Positions 18,623 to 27,873 of a DNA stretch of 64,000 nt are shown here, one piece after another; the first letter of the stretch is position 1, and each line of letters opens with the position of its first letter. The translations under genes were made by a program, and so were the position numbers. The notes beneath the pieces were generated by a model. That model worked only from the letters and a program-made list of their open reading frames with translations. It had not been told where the DNA came from and ran no database searches. Location: positions 1,094,562 through 1,158,561 of the forward strand of contig NZ_KE384533.1 of the NCBI RefSeq assembly GCF_000426525.1. Direction: 5' to 3'. This DNA is from Nocardioides alkalitolerans DSM 16699. Its GTDB lineage: Bacteria > Actinomycetota > Actinomycetes > Propionibacteriales > Nocardioidaceae.

Positions 18623-18646
18623 CGGCCCGCGGGTGGTCGCGGGCCG
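18623..18646 (-). terminator. Probable terminator after ppk
   Basis: A 9-bp GC-only inverted repeat (CGGCCCGCG at 18623-18631, complement at 18638-18646, 6-nt loop) lies 28 bp downstream of the minus-strand ppk stop. A second, imperfect repeat centred on CGTCGTACGACG follows at about 18598-18628. Either could end the ppk transcript before the DUF47-pit promoter. Confidence 0.5.
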
Positions 18647-18673
18647 ACCGGCGGCCCGGCGCGGAGGCGTGGA

Positions 18674-20857
18674 TCAGGGCCGGCGGCGCCGCTGGCGGTC
18701 GATGAGGGTCTCCTGCAGGTGGACGGACCCGCCGTTGTGCCGCCACTCGCCGTCGGGGCCGAGCAGCCAGGCCGCCGTGTCGTCGGCGAACGCGAGGTCG
18801 AGCAGCCGGGCGACGTTCGCCTCCTGCTCCTGCGGCAGGCGCACGAGCACCTCGACGCGCCGGTCGAGGTTGCGGTGCATCATGTCGGCCGAGCCGATCC
18901 ACGCCTCCGGACGGCCGCCGCCGGCGAACCAGAAGACGCGGCTGTGCTCGAGGAACCGCCCGAGCACGGAGCGCACGGCGACGGTCTCGGAGAGACCGGG
19001 CACGCCGGGACGCAGCGAGCAGATGCCGCGCACGAGCAGCTCGACGGGCACGCCGGCCTGCGAGGCGAGGTAGAGGGCGTCGATGACCGCCTCGTCGACG
19101 ACCGAGTTCGCCTTCAACCGGATGTGGGCCGGCCGCCCGGCCTGGTGGTGCGCGATCTCGCCGTGGATGGCCTCGACGAGGCCGGTGCGCGCCGAGTCGG
19201 GGGCGACGAGCAGCTCGTCGTACGACGCGTTGCGCGAGAACCCGGAGAGGTTGTTGAAGAGGTGGGCGACGTCCTCGCCGATGCGCGGGTCCGCCGTCAG
19301 GAGGCCGAGGTCCTCGTAGAGGCGGGCGGTCTTCGGGTTGTAGTTGCCGGTGCCGATGTGGGTGTAGCGGCGGATGCCGTCGGGCTCGTCGCGCACCACC
19401 AGCGACAGCTTGCAGTGGGTCTTGAGACCGACCAGGCCGTAGACGACGTGGCAGCCGGCGTGCTCCAGCTTGCGGGCCCAGCGGATGTTGTTGGTCTCGT
19501 CGAAGCGCGCCTTGATCTCGACGATCACGAGCACCTGCTTGCCGGCCTCGGCCGCGTCGACGAGGGCGTCGATGATCGGCGAGTCGCCGGAGGTGCGGTA
19601 GAGCGTCTGCTTGATCGCGAGCACGTGCGGGTCGGCCGCGGCCTGCTCGAGGAAGCGCTGCACCGACGTCGAGAACGAGTCGTAGGGGTGGTGCAGCAGC
19701 ACGTCGCGGCGGCGCACGGCCTTGAACACGTCGACGGGCGAGCTCGACTCGACCTCGGCGAGGAACGAGTGGGTGCTCGGCACGAACGCCGGGTAGCGGA
19801 GGTCCTCGCGGTCGAGGTCGGCGATGTCGTTGAGGCCGCGGAGGTCGAGCGGGCCCGACAGCCGGAACACCTCCTCCTCGCGCACGGCGAGCTCCGACAT
19901 CAGCAGCTCGAGCACGTTCTCGTCGATCGACTCCTCGACCTCGAGGCGCACGGCCGGGCCGAAGCGGCGGCGGAGCAGCTCCTTCTCGAGGGCGGCGAGC
20001 AGGTTCTCGGCGTCGTCCTCCTCGACCTCGAGGTCCTCGTTGCGGGTGACCCGGAACGTGTGGACCTGCAGCACCTCCATGCCGGGGAACAGGCGCTTGA
20101 GGTGCTCGCCGATGACGTCCTCCAGCGGCACGAAGCGCTGGTTGCCGACGGCGACGAAGCGGTCGAAGATCGGCGGCACCTTGACGCGCGCGAACTGCTC
20201 CTTGCCCGACTTGGGGTTGCGCACGAGCACGGCCAGGTTGAGCGAGAGCCCGGAGATGTAGGGGAACGGGTGCGCGGGGTCGACGGCGAGCGGCGTCAGC
20301 ACGGGGAAGACGCGGTCGCGGAAGAGCCGCTTGCAGTGCTTCTGCTCCTCGCGGTCGAGGTCGTCCCACCGCACGAGCTGGATGCCCTCGGTCAGCAGCG
20401 CCGGCGTGATCTCCTCGCGGAAGACGCGGGAGTGCCGGTCCATCAGGTCACGGGTGGTCGCCCAGATCTCCTTGAGCACCTCGCGCGGCAGCATCCCGGA
20501 GGCCGCGCGCACGGCCACGCCCGCCGCGATCCGTCGCTTGAGACCGGCCACGCGGACCATGAAGAACTCGTCGAGGTTGCTCGCGAAGATCGCGAGGAAG
20601 CGCACGCGCTCGAGCAGGGGCAGCGACGGGTCCTCCGCCAGCTCCAGCACCCGCTGGTTGAACTTCAGCCACGAGACCTCGCGGTCGAGGAACCGGTCGC
20701 CGTGCTTCTCGACGGCCGCGAGGGCCTCGGGGTCGGGCCGGTACGGCGGGTCGACGTCGAAGGTGTCCCCGCCCACGGCCGCGAGGGCCGCCTCGGGCGG
20801 CCCGTCGTCCAGGGAGCCGGAGACGTGGGCGGCGAGGACGGACGGGTCGGTGCTCAT
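18674..20857 (-). CDS. ppk: Polyphosphate kinase 1
   Basis: 727-residue enzyme that reversibly polymerises the gamma-phosphate of ATP into polyphosphate. Domains in order: N domain starting DRFLDREVSWLKFNQRVLELAEDP with SNLDEFFMVRV; head domain; two phospholipase-D-like C domains. The autophosphorylated His is in THIGTGNYN (near residue 500), and FARFDETNNI-type and LKTHCKLSLVVR motifs line the active site. The ATG at 20857 is chosen because homologues start a short, variable region before DRFLDRE. A GGTGAAC half Pho-box (20880-20886) lies just upstream on its promoter side; control by PhoP is possible but weakly supported. Ppx, the hydrolase, is at 30310. Confidence 0.97.
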   Translation of the reverse strand: MSTDPSVLAAHVSGSLDDGPPEAALAAVGGDTFDVDPPYRPDPEALAAVEKHGDRFLDREVSWLKFNQRVLELAEDPSLPLLERVRFLAIFASNLDEFFMVRVAGLKRRIAAGVAVRAASGMLPREVLKEIWATTRDLMDRHSRVFREEITPALLTEGIQLVRWDDLDREEQKHCKRLFRDRVFPVLTPLAVDPAHPFPYISGLSLNLAVLVRNPKSGKEQFARVKVPPIFDRFVAVGNQRFVPLEDVIGEHLKRLFPGMEVLQVHTFRVTRNEDLEVEEDDAENLLAALEKELLRRRFGPAVRLEVEESIDENVLELLMSELAVREEEVFRLSGPLDLRGLNDIADLDREDLRYPAFVPSTHSFLAEVESSSPVDVFKAVRRRDVLLHHPYDSFSTSVQRFLEQAAADPHVLAIKQTLYRTSGDSPIIDALVDAAEAGKQVLVIVEIKARFDETNNIRWARKLEHAGCHVVYGLVGLKTHCKLSLVVRDEPDGIRRYTHIGTGNYNPKTARLYEDLGLLTADPRIGEDVAHLFNNLSGFSRNASYDELLVAPDSARTGLVEAIHGEIAHHQAGRPAHIRLKANSVVDEAVIDALYLASQAGVPVELLVRGICSLRPGVPGLSETVAVRSVLGRFLEHSRVFWFAGGGRPEAWIGSADMMHRNLDRRVEVLVRLPQEQEANVARLLDLAFADDTAAWLLGPDGEWRHNGGSVHLQETLIDRQRRRRP

Positions 20858-20987
20858 GGGCCACAGTCTGGCACCGGTCGGTGAACGGAACGTGTCCCGC
20901 GACGGCCGGTGGCGGGGCTGCCGGGGCCGGGCACGGGATCCGCCGTACGGGTGCCGCTGTTGACGCGGGTTCGGTAGCGTGCGGGAG

Positions 20988-22283
20988 GTGGCCCCGACCT
21001 CCTCGCTCCGCTCCCTCGCCCTGCCCCGGCTGACCCGCGGCACGGCGTCGGCCAAGGCCGCCTTCCTCTCCGGCGTGCTCCGCCTGCCGACGTCGACGAA
21101 GCGACGCCTGGCCGGTCCGCCCGTGGTGCTCGACGGCCTCACCCTCGACCTCGACACCCAGCTCGTGCTGCGCCTGAAGAAGGTCGCCCGCGAGCCCGAC
21201 GTCGAGACGCTCCCGGTGCCCGCCGCCCGGCGCGCCCTGCTCGCCCAGACCCGGCTGGCGGGGGGCCAGCAGCCGATCGGCGAGGTCCAGTCGTGCCGCG
21301 TCGCCGGCCGCCCCGGTCGGCTCTACGTGCCGCGCGGACGGCTGGTGCGCGACCACGGCGCCGGCGACCCCCTGCTCGTGTTCTTCCACGGCGGCGGCTG
21401 GGTCTACGGCGACCTCGACAGCCACGACCCGCTCTGCCGCTTCCTCGCCGAGCGCGCCGGCGTGCGGGTGCTGTCCGTCGACTACCGCCTCGCGCCCGAG
21501 CAGCCCTTCCCGGCCGCGTACGACGACGCCCTCGCGGCGTACCGCTGGGTCACCGCGAACGCCGGGTGGCTCGGCGCCGACACCAGCCGCCTCGCCGTCG
21601 GCGGCGACTCGGCCGGCGGCAACCTCGCCGCCCTCGTGGCGCTCGAGGCGGCCCGCAGCGGTCTCCCGCTCGCGTTCCAGCTGCTGATCTACCCGGCCAC
21701 CGAGCTGACGCGGTCGTCGGCCAGCCACCGGCTCTTCGGGAAGGGCTTCTACCTCACCACCGAGTTCATGGACGGCTGCGCCGACGCCTACCTGCCCGAC
21801 GCCGCGATGCAGGCGTCGCCGGCGGTCTCGCCGCTCGTCGCCGACCTGCCGGAGGGCCTCGCCCCGGCGTACGTCGCCACCGCCGGGTTCGACCCGCTCC
21901 GCGACGAGGGCGAGGCCTACGCGGCGCGCCTGGCCGAGGCGGGCGTGCCCGTCGAGGCGCAGCGCTTCGACGGGCTCATCCACGGGTTCGCGAACTGGGT
22001 CGAGCTCGGCGCGACCAACCGCGCGGCGCTGTCGCGGATCGCCGACGCGCTGCGGGTCGGGCTGGGCGTCGGTGACGAGACCCGTACGGCGGGCGCCCGC
22101 ACCCCGGCCCACGCCCTCGCGCGCGGTCTGCGCGACACCCCGGGCCACGTCCGGCGCACCGCCGCCCTGGTGGGTCGGCCGGAGGCGGCCGACCCGCAGG
22201 CGGCCACCCGGGAGGCGGCCGAGGTCGAGGCGTCCGGTCCGGCGTCCGACGCCGAGCCGCCCGCGGAGGACGTCGCGCGATGA
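20988..22283 (+). CDS. Alpha/beta hydrolase, hormone-sensitive-lipase type esterase
   Basis: 431-residue esterase/lipase-like enzyme. The HSL-family oxyanion motif HGGGW, the nucleophile elbow GDSAGGN, the acid (GFDPLRDEGE) and the His (DGLIHGFANW) are all present in order. N-terminal ~100 residues form the cap, and a 50-residue Ala/Glu-rich tail follows the catalytic domain. GTG at 20988 is preferred: a TAGCGT -10 box (20975-20980) ends seven bases before it, implying a leaderless mRNA, whereas the GTG at 20979 overlaps that box. Substrate unknown; similar mycobacterial Lip proteins act on short acyl esters. Its end overlaps the SGNH hydrolase start. Confidence 0.88.
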   Translation: MAPTSSLRSLALPRLTRGTASAKAAFLSGVLRLPTSTKRRLAGPPVVLDGLTLDLDTQLVLRLKKVAREPDVETLPVPAARRALLAQTRLAGGQQPIGEVQSCRVAGRPGRLYVPRGRLVRDHGAGDPLLVFFHGGGWVYGDLDSHDPLCRFLAERAGVRVLSVDYRLAPEQPFPAAYDDALAAYRWVTANAGWLGADTSRLAVGGDSAGGNLAALVALEAARSGLPLAFQLLIYPATELTRSSASHRLFGKGFYLTTEFMDGCADAYLPDAAMQASPAVSPLVADLPEGLAPAYVATAGFDPLRDEGEAYAARLAEAGVPVEAQRFDGLIHGFANWVELGATNRAALSRIADALRVGLGVGDETRTAGARTPAHALARGLRDTPGHVRRTAALVGRPEAADPQAATREAAEVEASGPASDAEPPAEDVAR

Positions 22284-22960
22284 CCACCGCTGGCGACGAC
22301 CGCACCCGACGCCTCCTCCGGCGTGGGGGAGCGGTCGGCGTGCTCGCGGCCGTCGTGGCCGGGGTCGCGGTCGTCGACCTCACGCGCGTCGAGGCCAGCG
22401 ACGCGGGCATCCCGACGGTCTTCATCGGCGACTCGATCACCGAGGCCGACACGGAGGACGTCGTCGACCTGCCCGGTCGGGGGTCGTGGCTGCGCTACGT
22501 CGTCACCGACGACCGCACGCCGTGGCGGTACGTCGCCAACACCGCCGTGTCGGGCCAGACGCTCGACGAGATGGCCGCCCGCTTCGAGCGCGACGTGCTG
22601 GCCCGCAGCCCCGAGGGCGTGGTCATCATGGGGGGCACCAACGACGTACGCCTGCGCCTGCCGGTCGAGCGGTCGACGGCCGCGCTCCGGTCGATGGTGA
22701 CGGCCGCGCAGGAGGCGGGCGCGGAGGTCTGGATCATCTCGCCGCCGCCCCTCGAGGCGCCGGGCTGGGGCGACGTCGGTCCGCTCATCGAGGCCGAGCG
22801 CGCGCTGGCCGACGAGCTCGAGGTGCCCTTCGTCGAGATCGTCGACGCGGTGGGCGTCGACGAGCGCCGCTGGGAGCCCGGTCTCTCCCGCGACGGCGCG
22901 CACCCGACGCGCGAGGGCGCCGAGGCCATCGCGGCCGCCGTGCTGGCCGCTGTCGGCTGA
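22280..22960 (+). CDS. Exported SGNH/GDSL-family hydrolase
   Basis: 226-residue protein with a twin-Arg-like, positively charged N-terminus (RRLLRRGG) and a membrane helix (VGVLAAVVAGVAVVDL), so probably membrane-anchored with the catalytic domain outside. SGNH blocks: GDSIT (nucleophile Ser), Gly in NTAVSGQTL, GGTNDVR (Asn), and DGAHPT (Asp-His). ATG at 22280 overlaps the preceding esterase stop, suggesting a joint role in ester hydrolysis at the envelope. Substrate cannot be told. Its end lies 4 bp from the convergent mshD end. Confidence 0.88.
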   Translation: MTTAGDDRTRRLLRRGGAVGVLAAVVAGVAVVDLTRVEASDAGIPTVFIGDSITEADTEDVVDLPGRGSWLRYVVTDDRTPWRYVANTAVSGQTLDEMAARFERDVLARSPEGVVIMGGTNDVRLRLPVERSTAALRSMVTAAQEAGAEVWIISPPPLEAPGWGDVGPLIEAERALADELEVPFVEIVDAVGVDERRWEPGLSRDGAHPTREGAEAIAAAVLAAVG

Positions 22961-22964
22961 GGGC

Positions 22965-23873
22965 TCAGCCCCGGGCGTACTGCACGTGGGTCGCGACGAC
23001 CTCGAACCCGAGCCCGGCGTAGACCGCCCGCGCGGGGTGGTTGTCGCCCTCGACGTACAGCTCGATCTCGGTGACGCCGCGGTCGGCCAGGTGGTGCAGG
23101 CCGGCGAGCGTCAGCAGCTTCCCGAGGCCGCGCCCCTGCGCCTCCGGGGCGACGCCCACGACGTACACCTCGCCCGTCGTGCCGCCGTCGGCGACCGCGG
23201 GCTCGATCTTGGTCCAGTGGAAGCCGAGGGTGGCGCCCGTGGCGGCGTCGACGGCGAGGAGGAGGCCGGCGGGGTCGAACCAGTCCTGCGCGGTACGGCG
23301 CGCGAGGTCGTCGGCGTCCATCGCGCCCTGCTCCGGGTGGTGCGCGAACGCAGCGGCGTTGATGCGCAGGAGGTCGGCGGCGTCGCCCGGCGCGGCCGGG
23401 TCGTAGGCCCGGACCCGGACGTCGTCGCGCTCCGGCGGCGCGGGCAGGTCGGTGGCCGGGCGGGCCATGACGAGCAGCTCGCGCACCGCGTGGAGGTCGT
23501 GCTGGCGGGCGAGCGAGGCCGCGCCGGGGTGGTCGACGTGCGACCAGGCGAGCAGCCGGGGACCGGCCTCGGCGACCGCGGCGGCGGCGAGCGCCGTACC
23601 CGTGCCGGCACGGCGGGCCGTCGGCGCGACCGCGAGGTCGAGGGACTCCCCGGTGAGGAGGGCGAAGCCGACGGGCTCCTCGGCGTCGGTGGCCAGCCAG
23701 AGGCGGGCGCCGGCGAGGCCGTCGTGGGCGAGGCGCAGGTGGGCGGCCTCGTCGAGCACGCCGGCGCCGTCACCGGCGTGGCAGGCCTCGTCGACGGCGC
23801 GGACGGCCGTCAGGGCGGCGGCGACCTCCGCCTCGGCGGCGTCGGGAGCAATGGCACGGAGCGCGGCGGGCAT
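22965..23873 (-). CDS. mshD: Mycothiol synthase MshD
   Basis: Last enzyme of mycothiol synthesis: acetylates Cys-GlcN-inositol using acetyl-CoA. The 302-residue product is two fused GNAT domains, as in MshD; the C-terminal, active one has GEVYVVGVAPEAQGRGLGKLL (acetyl-CoA loop) and ELYVEGDNHPARAVYAGLGF. The ATG at 23873 is chosen because TACTGT lies seven bases upstream, the leaderless pattern. It follows glnR in the same direction with a 103-bp gap, the arrangement known from Streptomyces. It shows that the organism makes mycothiol rather than glutathione. Confidence 0.93.
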   Translation of the reverse strand: MPAALRAIAPDAAEAEVAAALTAVRAVDEACHAGDGAGVLDEAAHLRLAHDGLAGARLWLATDAEEPVGFALLTGESLDLAVAPTARRAGTGTALAAAAVAEAGPRLLAWSHVDHPGAASLARQHDLHAVRELLVMARPATDLPAPPERDDVRVRAYDPAAPGDAADLLRINAAAFAHHPEQGAMDADDLARRTAQDWFDPAGLLLAVDAATGATLGFHWTKIEPAVADGGTTGEVYVVGVAPEAQGRGLGKLLTLAGLHHLADRGVTEIELYVEGDNHPARAVYAGLGFEVVATHVQYARG

Positions 23874-23976
23874 GCCCCCGACAGTACGACGGCCCCCGGG
23901 GCGGGACCCCCGGAGGCCGGCGTCGAAGGAGACGCGGTCGAGCTGGTGGAGCTGGGTGGAGCCGGTCGGTCGGGGC

Positions 23977-24711
23977 TCAGGCCTCGACCGACGCACCTTC
24001 CGCGCTGGAGGTGACCTTGTCGGTCTTCTCCTTGCTCGGGAGGACGAAGCGGTAGCCGACGTTGCGCACGGTGCCGATGAGGGTCTCGTGCTCGGGGCCG
24101 AGCTTGGCGCGCAGGCGACGCACGTGCACGTCGACCGTGCGGGTGCCGCCGAAGTAGTCGTAGCCCCAGACCTCCTGCAGCAGCTGCTGGCGGCTGAAGA
24201 CGCGGCCCGGGTGCTGGGCCAGGAACTTGAGGAGCTCGAACTCCTTGAAGGTGAGGTCGAGGGCGCGGCCGCCGAGCTTCGCGGTGTAGGTCGCGTCGTC
24301 GACGACGACCTCGCCGCTGCGGATGACGTGGGCCTCCGGGTCGTCCGCCTCGCGCTGGGCGGCGAGCCGACCGATGGAGAGGCGGATGCGGGCCTCGAGC
24401 TCGGCGGGGCCGCAGGTGTGGAGCACGACGTCGTCCATGCCCCAGTCGGCCGCGACGACCGCGAGGCCGCCCTCGGTGACGATGAGGAGGACGGGGACGT
24501 CGGTGCCCGTGGTGCGGATGAGGCGACAGAGGTCGCGGGCGTGGGCCAGCTCCTGGCGGCCGTCGACGAGGACGAGGTCGGCGTCGGGGGCCTCGAGGAG
24601 GGCGCTGCCCTCGGCCGGGAGGATCTTCACGCTGTGGCCGAGCAGTGCGAGGCCGGGCATGACCTCCACCGAGGGCTGAAGTGCGCTGGTGAGGAGCAGA
24701 AGTGTGCTCAT
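23977..24711 (-). CDS. glnR: GlnR, orphan OmpR-type regulator of nitrogen metabolism
   Basis: 244-residue response-regulator-like protein strongly resembling Streptomyces GlnR from its first residues (STLLLLTSALQPSVEV) through the receiver-like domain (DLVLVDGRQELAHARDLCRLIR) to the winged helix (LTFKEFELLKFLAQHPGRVFSRQQLLQEVWGYDYFGGTRTVDVHVRR...). The receiver lacks the full acidic pocket of phospho-acceptors, consistent with GlnR acting as a constitutive dimer without a cognate kinase. It controls glutamine synthetase, ammonium transport and other nitrogen genes. ATG at 24711 has CAGGAGA upstream. Divergent from the MoaD-like gene across 82 bp. Confidence 0.95.
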   Translation of the reverse strand: MSTLLLLTSALQPSVEVMPGLALLGHSVKILPAEGSALLEAPDADLVLVDGRQELAHARDLCRLIRTTGTDVPVLLIVTEGGLAVVAADWGMDDVVLHTCGPAELEARIRLSIGRLAAQREADDPEAHVIRSGEVVVDDATYTAKLGGRALDLTFKEFELLKFLAQHPGRVFSRQQLLQEVWGYDYFGGTRTVDVHVRRLRAKLGPEHETLIGTVRNVGYRFVLPSKEKTDKVTSSAEGASVEA

Positions 24712-24793
24712 GATGGTCTCCTGCCTGAGGGGCGGGGACCGAAACACGACATTGAGCTTCGGCCTGCTGAGGTGAACGGAAGGATACAGAAAC

Positions 24794-25096
24794 ATGGGCG
24801 ACACACCATCGGAATCCTCGCGAAGTGAGACACAGGTCATCGAGGTCCGCTACTGGGCGGCCGCGAAGCAGGCCGCCGGCACCGACGCCGACCGCGTCGA
24901 GGTCGAGGGTGCGGTCACGCTCGCTGACCTGCAGCAACGCGTGCTCGGACTGCACCCCGGCGCGCGCCTCGGTGACGTGCTGGCCGTGTGCTCCGTGCTG
25001 GTGGACGACCGGCCGTCGAGCTCGGAGGAGCCGGGCGAGGTCGTCGTGAACCCGGGGCAGGTCGTGCAGTTCCTGCCGCCGTTCGCCGGGGGCTGA
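24794..25096 (+). CDS. MoaD/ThiS-family ubiquitin-like sulfur carrier
   Basis: 100-residue beta-grasp protein ending in PPFAGG, the di-Gly tail that is adenylated and thiocarboxylated in MoaD/ThiS carriers. Core: VIEVRYWAAAKQAAG, VEGAVTLADLQQRVL, VLVDDRPSS and VNPGQVVQFLPP. A 15-residue Ser-rich N-terminus precedes it. No molybdopterin or thiamine genes are adjacent, so the pathway it serves is unknown; a monocistronic MoaD next to glnR is a recurrent actinobacterial arrangement. The ATG at 24794 follows the divergent glnR promoter region. Confidence 0.85.
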   Translation: MGDTPSESSRSETQVIEVRYWAAAKQAAGTDADRVEVEGAVTLADLQQRVLGLHPGARLGDVLAVCSVLVDDRPSSSEEPGEVVVNPGQVVQFLPPFAGG

Positions 25097-25101
25097 GGCC
25101 C

Positions 25102-25148
25102 GGCTCGGCCGGTCCGTCGCCCCTCCGGGTGCGCGGACCGGCCGAGCC
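25102..25148. terminator. Bidirectional terminator between MoaD-like gene and radA
   Basis: A 15-bp inverted repeat (25102-25116 with 25134-25148, 17-nt loop) fills the 54-bp gap between two convergent genes. The arms are GGCTCGGCCGGTCCG and its complement. It can fold on either transcript. Confidence 0.85.
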
Positions 25149-25150
25149 CG

Positions 25151-26566
25151 TCAGCCCGGCAGCAGGCTCAGCAGGCGCAGGGCGGACGCGACGTCCGTCA
25201 CATCGATGACACGCATGCCGTCGACGGTCCAGGACTCCGGCGAGCGCGCGTGCACGCCCGAGCGGCCCGGCACGACGGCCACCCGGAAGCCGAGCCGGGC
25301 GGCCTCGGCGAGGCGCAGCTCGAGGTCGCGGACCTTGCGCAGCTCGCCCGCCAGGCCGATCTCGCCCATGGCGACCGCGCCGAGCGGTGCGGCGCGGCCC
25401 TGGCTGGCCGAGGCGATCGCCACCGCGAGGGCGAGGTCGCTCGCGGGCTCGTTGAGCTTCGCGCCCCCGACCGTCGAGGCGAACACGTCGGTGTTGTGGA
25501 GACGGATGCCGCAGTGCTGCGCCAGCACGGCGAGCACCATCGCGACGCGGGAGCTGTCGACGCCCGACGTCGTACGACGCGGCCGGTCGGCCGTCGTGGG
25601 CGTCACCAGCGCCTGGACCTCCGCGAGGAGGGGGCGGCGGCCCTCCATCGTCACCGCCACGCACGTGCCGGCGACCTGGCGCTCGTGGTGCTCGATGAAG
25701 AGACCCGTGGGGTCGGAGACCGCGAGGATGCCCTCGCTGCCGAGCTCGAAGCAGCCGACCTCGTCGATCGGGCCGAAGCGGTTCTTCATCGCCCGGACCA
25801 TGCGGAACCGCGAGCCGCGGTCGCCCTCGAAGTGGAGCACGACGTCGACGAGGTGCTCGAGCACCCGTGGGCCGGCGATCGAGCCGTCCTTCGTCACGTG
25901 GCCCACCAGCACGGTCGTGATGCCCCGGGTCTTGGCGACCCGGATGAGGGCGGCCGCGACCTCCTTGACCTGGGTGACGCCGCCGGGCACGCCGTCGACC
26001 CCGGCCGCGTTGATGGTCTGCACCGAGTCGACGACGAGCAGGGTCGGCTTCACCTCGTCGATGTGGGTGAGCACGGCCCCGAGGTCGGTCTCGGCGGCGA
26101 GGTAGAGCTCGTCGGTGATCGCGTGGGTGCGGTCGGCGCGCAGGCGCACCTGGGAGGCCGACTCCTCGCCCGTGACGTAGAGCGTGCGCGCCGCCAGCCG
26201 CGCGGTCTGGGCGGCGACCTCGAGCAGCAGCGTGGACTTGCCGACGCCGGGCTCGCCCGCCAGCAGGAGGGCCGCCCCCGGCACGAGACCGCCGCCCAGG
26301 ACGCGGTCGAGCTCGGGGATCCCGCTCGAGCGGAACGCGGCGGCCTCGACGCCCACCTGGCCGATCGGGAGCGCGGGCGTGGTGACCGGGCCGGCGGCGC
26401 TGGAGGCGCCGCGGGTGCCGTCGGCCCCGGGACCCACCTCCGCGACCGTGCCCCAGGCCTGGCACTCGCCGCAGCGCCCCACCCACTTCGCCGTCTCCCA
26501 CCCGCACTCGGTGCACCGGTGGACGGGACGGTTGCGGGAGCGGGACGAGGGTGCGGGGCGACTCAT
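25151..26566 (-). CDS. radA: DNA repair ATPase RadA/Sms
   Basis: 471-residue RecA-like helicase that drives branch migration during recombination. Order: N-terminal zinc finger (CTECGWETAKWVGRCGECQAWGT is the region; Cys pairs CxxC...CxxC), RecA ATPase with Walker A GEPGVGKST, the RadA-specific KNRFG motif, and the C-terminal Lon-protease-like domain without Ser-Lys dyad. The ATG at 26566 is preferred since TACGGT lies seven bases upstream and homologues begin just before the zinc finger; the open frame continues another 110 codons of non-conserved, Arg-rich sequence over the lacI region and is rejected. Confidence 0.96.
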   Translation of the reverse strand: MSRPAPSSRSRNRPVHRCTECGWETAKWVGRCGECQAWGTVAEVGPGADGTRGASSAAGPVTTPALPIGQVGVEAAAFRSSGIPELDRVLGGGLVPGAALLLAGEPGVGKSTLLLEVAAQTARLAARTLYVTGEESASQVRLRADRTHAITDELYLAAETDLGAVLTHIDEVKPTLLVVDSVQTINAAGVDGVPGGVTQVKEVAAALIRVAKTRGITTVLVGHVTKDGSIAGPRVLEHLVDVVLHFEGDRGSRFRMVRAMKNRFGPIDEVGCFELGSEGILAVSDPTGLFIEHHERQVAGTCVAVTMEGRRPLLAEVQALVTPTTADRPRRTTSGVDSSRVAMVLAVLAQHCGIRLHNTDVFASTVGGAKLNEPASDLALAVAIASASQGRAAPLGAVAMGEIGLAGELRKVRDLELRLAEAARLGFRVAVVPGRSGVHARSPESWTVDGMRVIDVTDVASALRLLSLLPG

Positions 26567-26765
26567 GCTCCGCACCGTAGACGAGCGCACCGACAGCGCC
26601 CCCGGGCTGCGCGCCGGGCTGCCCACGGGGATGCTCCGGGGACGGCTACGACATCTGCCGGGCCGCTCCGGGGATACGGTCGCGGCACCGCGACGGACGT
26701 CACTATGCTCGTCGCGGCGGTGCTTGGATCGATCAAGCGTCGCGACCGACCGACGAGGGAGAGCG

Positions 26766-27806
26766 ATGGGCCGGGACCCCCACCGGGTGCTCGACGTGCC
26801 CCCGGCCCCGCCGACGCTGGCGGACGTGGCCGCGGTCGCGGGTGTCTCGCGCCAGACCGTGTCGAACGCCCTCAACAACCCCGCCCTCCTGCGCAGCGAC
26901 ACGCTCGAGCGGGTGCGGGCGGCGATCGACCAGCTCGGCTACTCGCCGAACCGCGCGGCCCGCAACCTGCGCACCCGGGCCTCCCACCTCATCGGCCTGC
27001 GCCTCACCCCGTTCGCGGAGGGCACGGCGAACGCGACCATGGACCGCTTCGTGCACTCGCTGGTGCAGGCGTCGCGCCAGGCGGGCTACCACGTGCTGCT
27101 CTTCGACGGCGACGACCCGACCGACCCGGCCTCGGGCTACGACGAGCTCGTGCGCTCCACCGCGGTCGACGCCTTCGTCGTCACCGACACCTACCGGGGC
27201 AACCCGCAGGCCGCCTACCTGGAGGACGCGAGCGTCCCGTTCGTGGCCTTCGGTCGCCCCTGGACGCCCGCGGCGCTCCACCCGTGGGTCGACGTCGACG
27301 GTGCGGCGGGCACGGCCGCCGCGACGAGCCACCTCCTCGACCGCGGCCACGAGCGGATCGCCTGGATCGGGTGGCGCAAGGACTCCCCGATCGGCGAGGA
27401 CCGCCGCGCCGGGTGGTCGCGGACCCTCCACGCCCGGGGCCTGCCCACCACCGGGCTCGCCTCCCGCGTCGAGGACCTGGTGACCAGCGGCCGGGAGGCG
27501 GCCGGCGTGCTGCTCGACGAGGCGGCGCCGACCGCGTTCGTCTGTGCCTCCGACACGCTCGCCATGGGGGTGCTCCACCAGCTCGCGGAGCGCGGCCTGC
27601 GCCCGGGCCACGACGTCGCGGTGGTCGGCTTCGACGACTCCCCGGTGGCCCAGGTGGTGCCGGGCGGACTCACCTCCGTGCGCCAGCCGCTCGAGGAGGT
27701 CGCCGTGCAGATCGTGCAGCGCCTCGGCAAGCTGATCGGCCGCCGCGAGCGCTTCGGCAGCGGTGCGCTGCTGACGCCGCGACTCGTCGTGCGCGGCTCC
27801 AGCTAG
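26766..27806 (+). CDS. LacI-family transcriptional regulator
   Basis: 346-residue regulator: LacI helix-turn-helix and hinge at residues about 16-65 (LADVAAVAGVSRQTVSNALNNP, with YSPNRAARNLRTRAS), then a periplasmic-binding-protein-like effector domain (LIGLRLTP..., VDAFVVTDTYRG, HERIAWIGWR, DVAVVGFDDSPVAQ, LTSVRQPLEEV). Such proteins usually repress sugar-use genes and respond to a sugar. No sugar transporter or catabolic gene is adjacent, so its target is unknown. ATG at 26766 has GAGGGAGAG upstream. Confidence 0.93.
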   Translation: MGRDPHRVLDVPPAPPTLADVAAVAGVSRQTVSNALNNPALLRSDTLERVRAAIDQLGYSPNRAARNLRTRASHLIGLRLTPFAEGTANATMDRFVHSLVQASRQAGYHVLLFDGDDPTDPASGYDELVRSTAVDAFVVTDTYRGNPQAAYLEDASVPFVAFGRPWTPAALHPWVDVDGAAGTAAATSHLLDRGHERIAWIGWRKDSPIGEDRRAGWSRTLHARGLPTTGLASRVEDLVTSGREAAGVLLDEAAPTAFVCASDTLAMGVLHQLAERGLRPGHDVAVVGFDDSPVAQVVPGGLTSVRQPLEEVAVQIVQRLGKLIGRRERFGSGALLTPRLVVRGSS

Positions 27807-27873
27807 GGGTTCCCCGCCGGACTGTGCGCACGAAACCGGTGCTCCACGCCCTGGATGTCGGTCGCAGAGTGGC

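Noticed and set aside
20960..20980. TTGACG plus TAGCGT as a -35/-10 pair before the esterase gene
   Set aside because: The spacer is only nine bases, so TTGACG cannot be the -35 for that -10; the TAGCGT box alone is used.
24712..24793. GlnR box in the glnR-MoaD intergenic region
   Set aside because: Two GAAAC pentamers (24741-24745, 24789-24793) occur, but without the GTNAC partners at six-base spacing that define the operator.
25151..26902. N-terminally extended RadA
   Set aside because: The extra ~110 residues are Arg/Ser-rich and unrelated to RadA, overlap the LacI-type gene and its promoter, and lie upstream of a good leaderless promoter.
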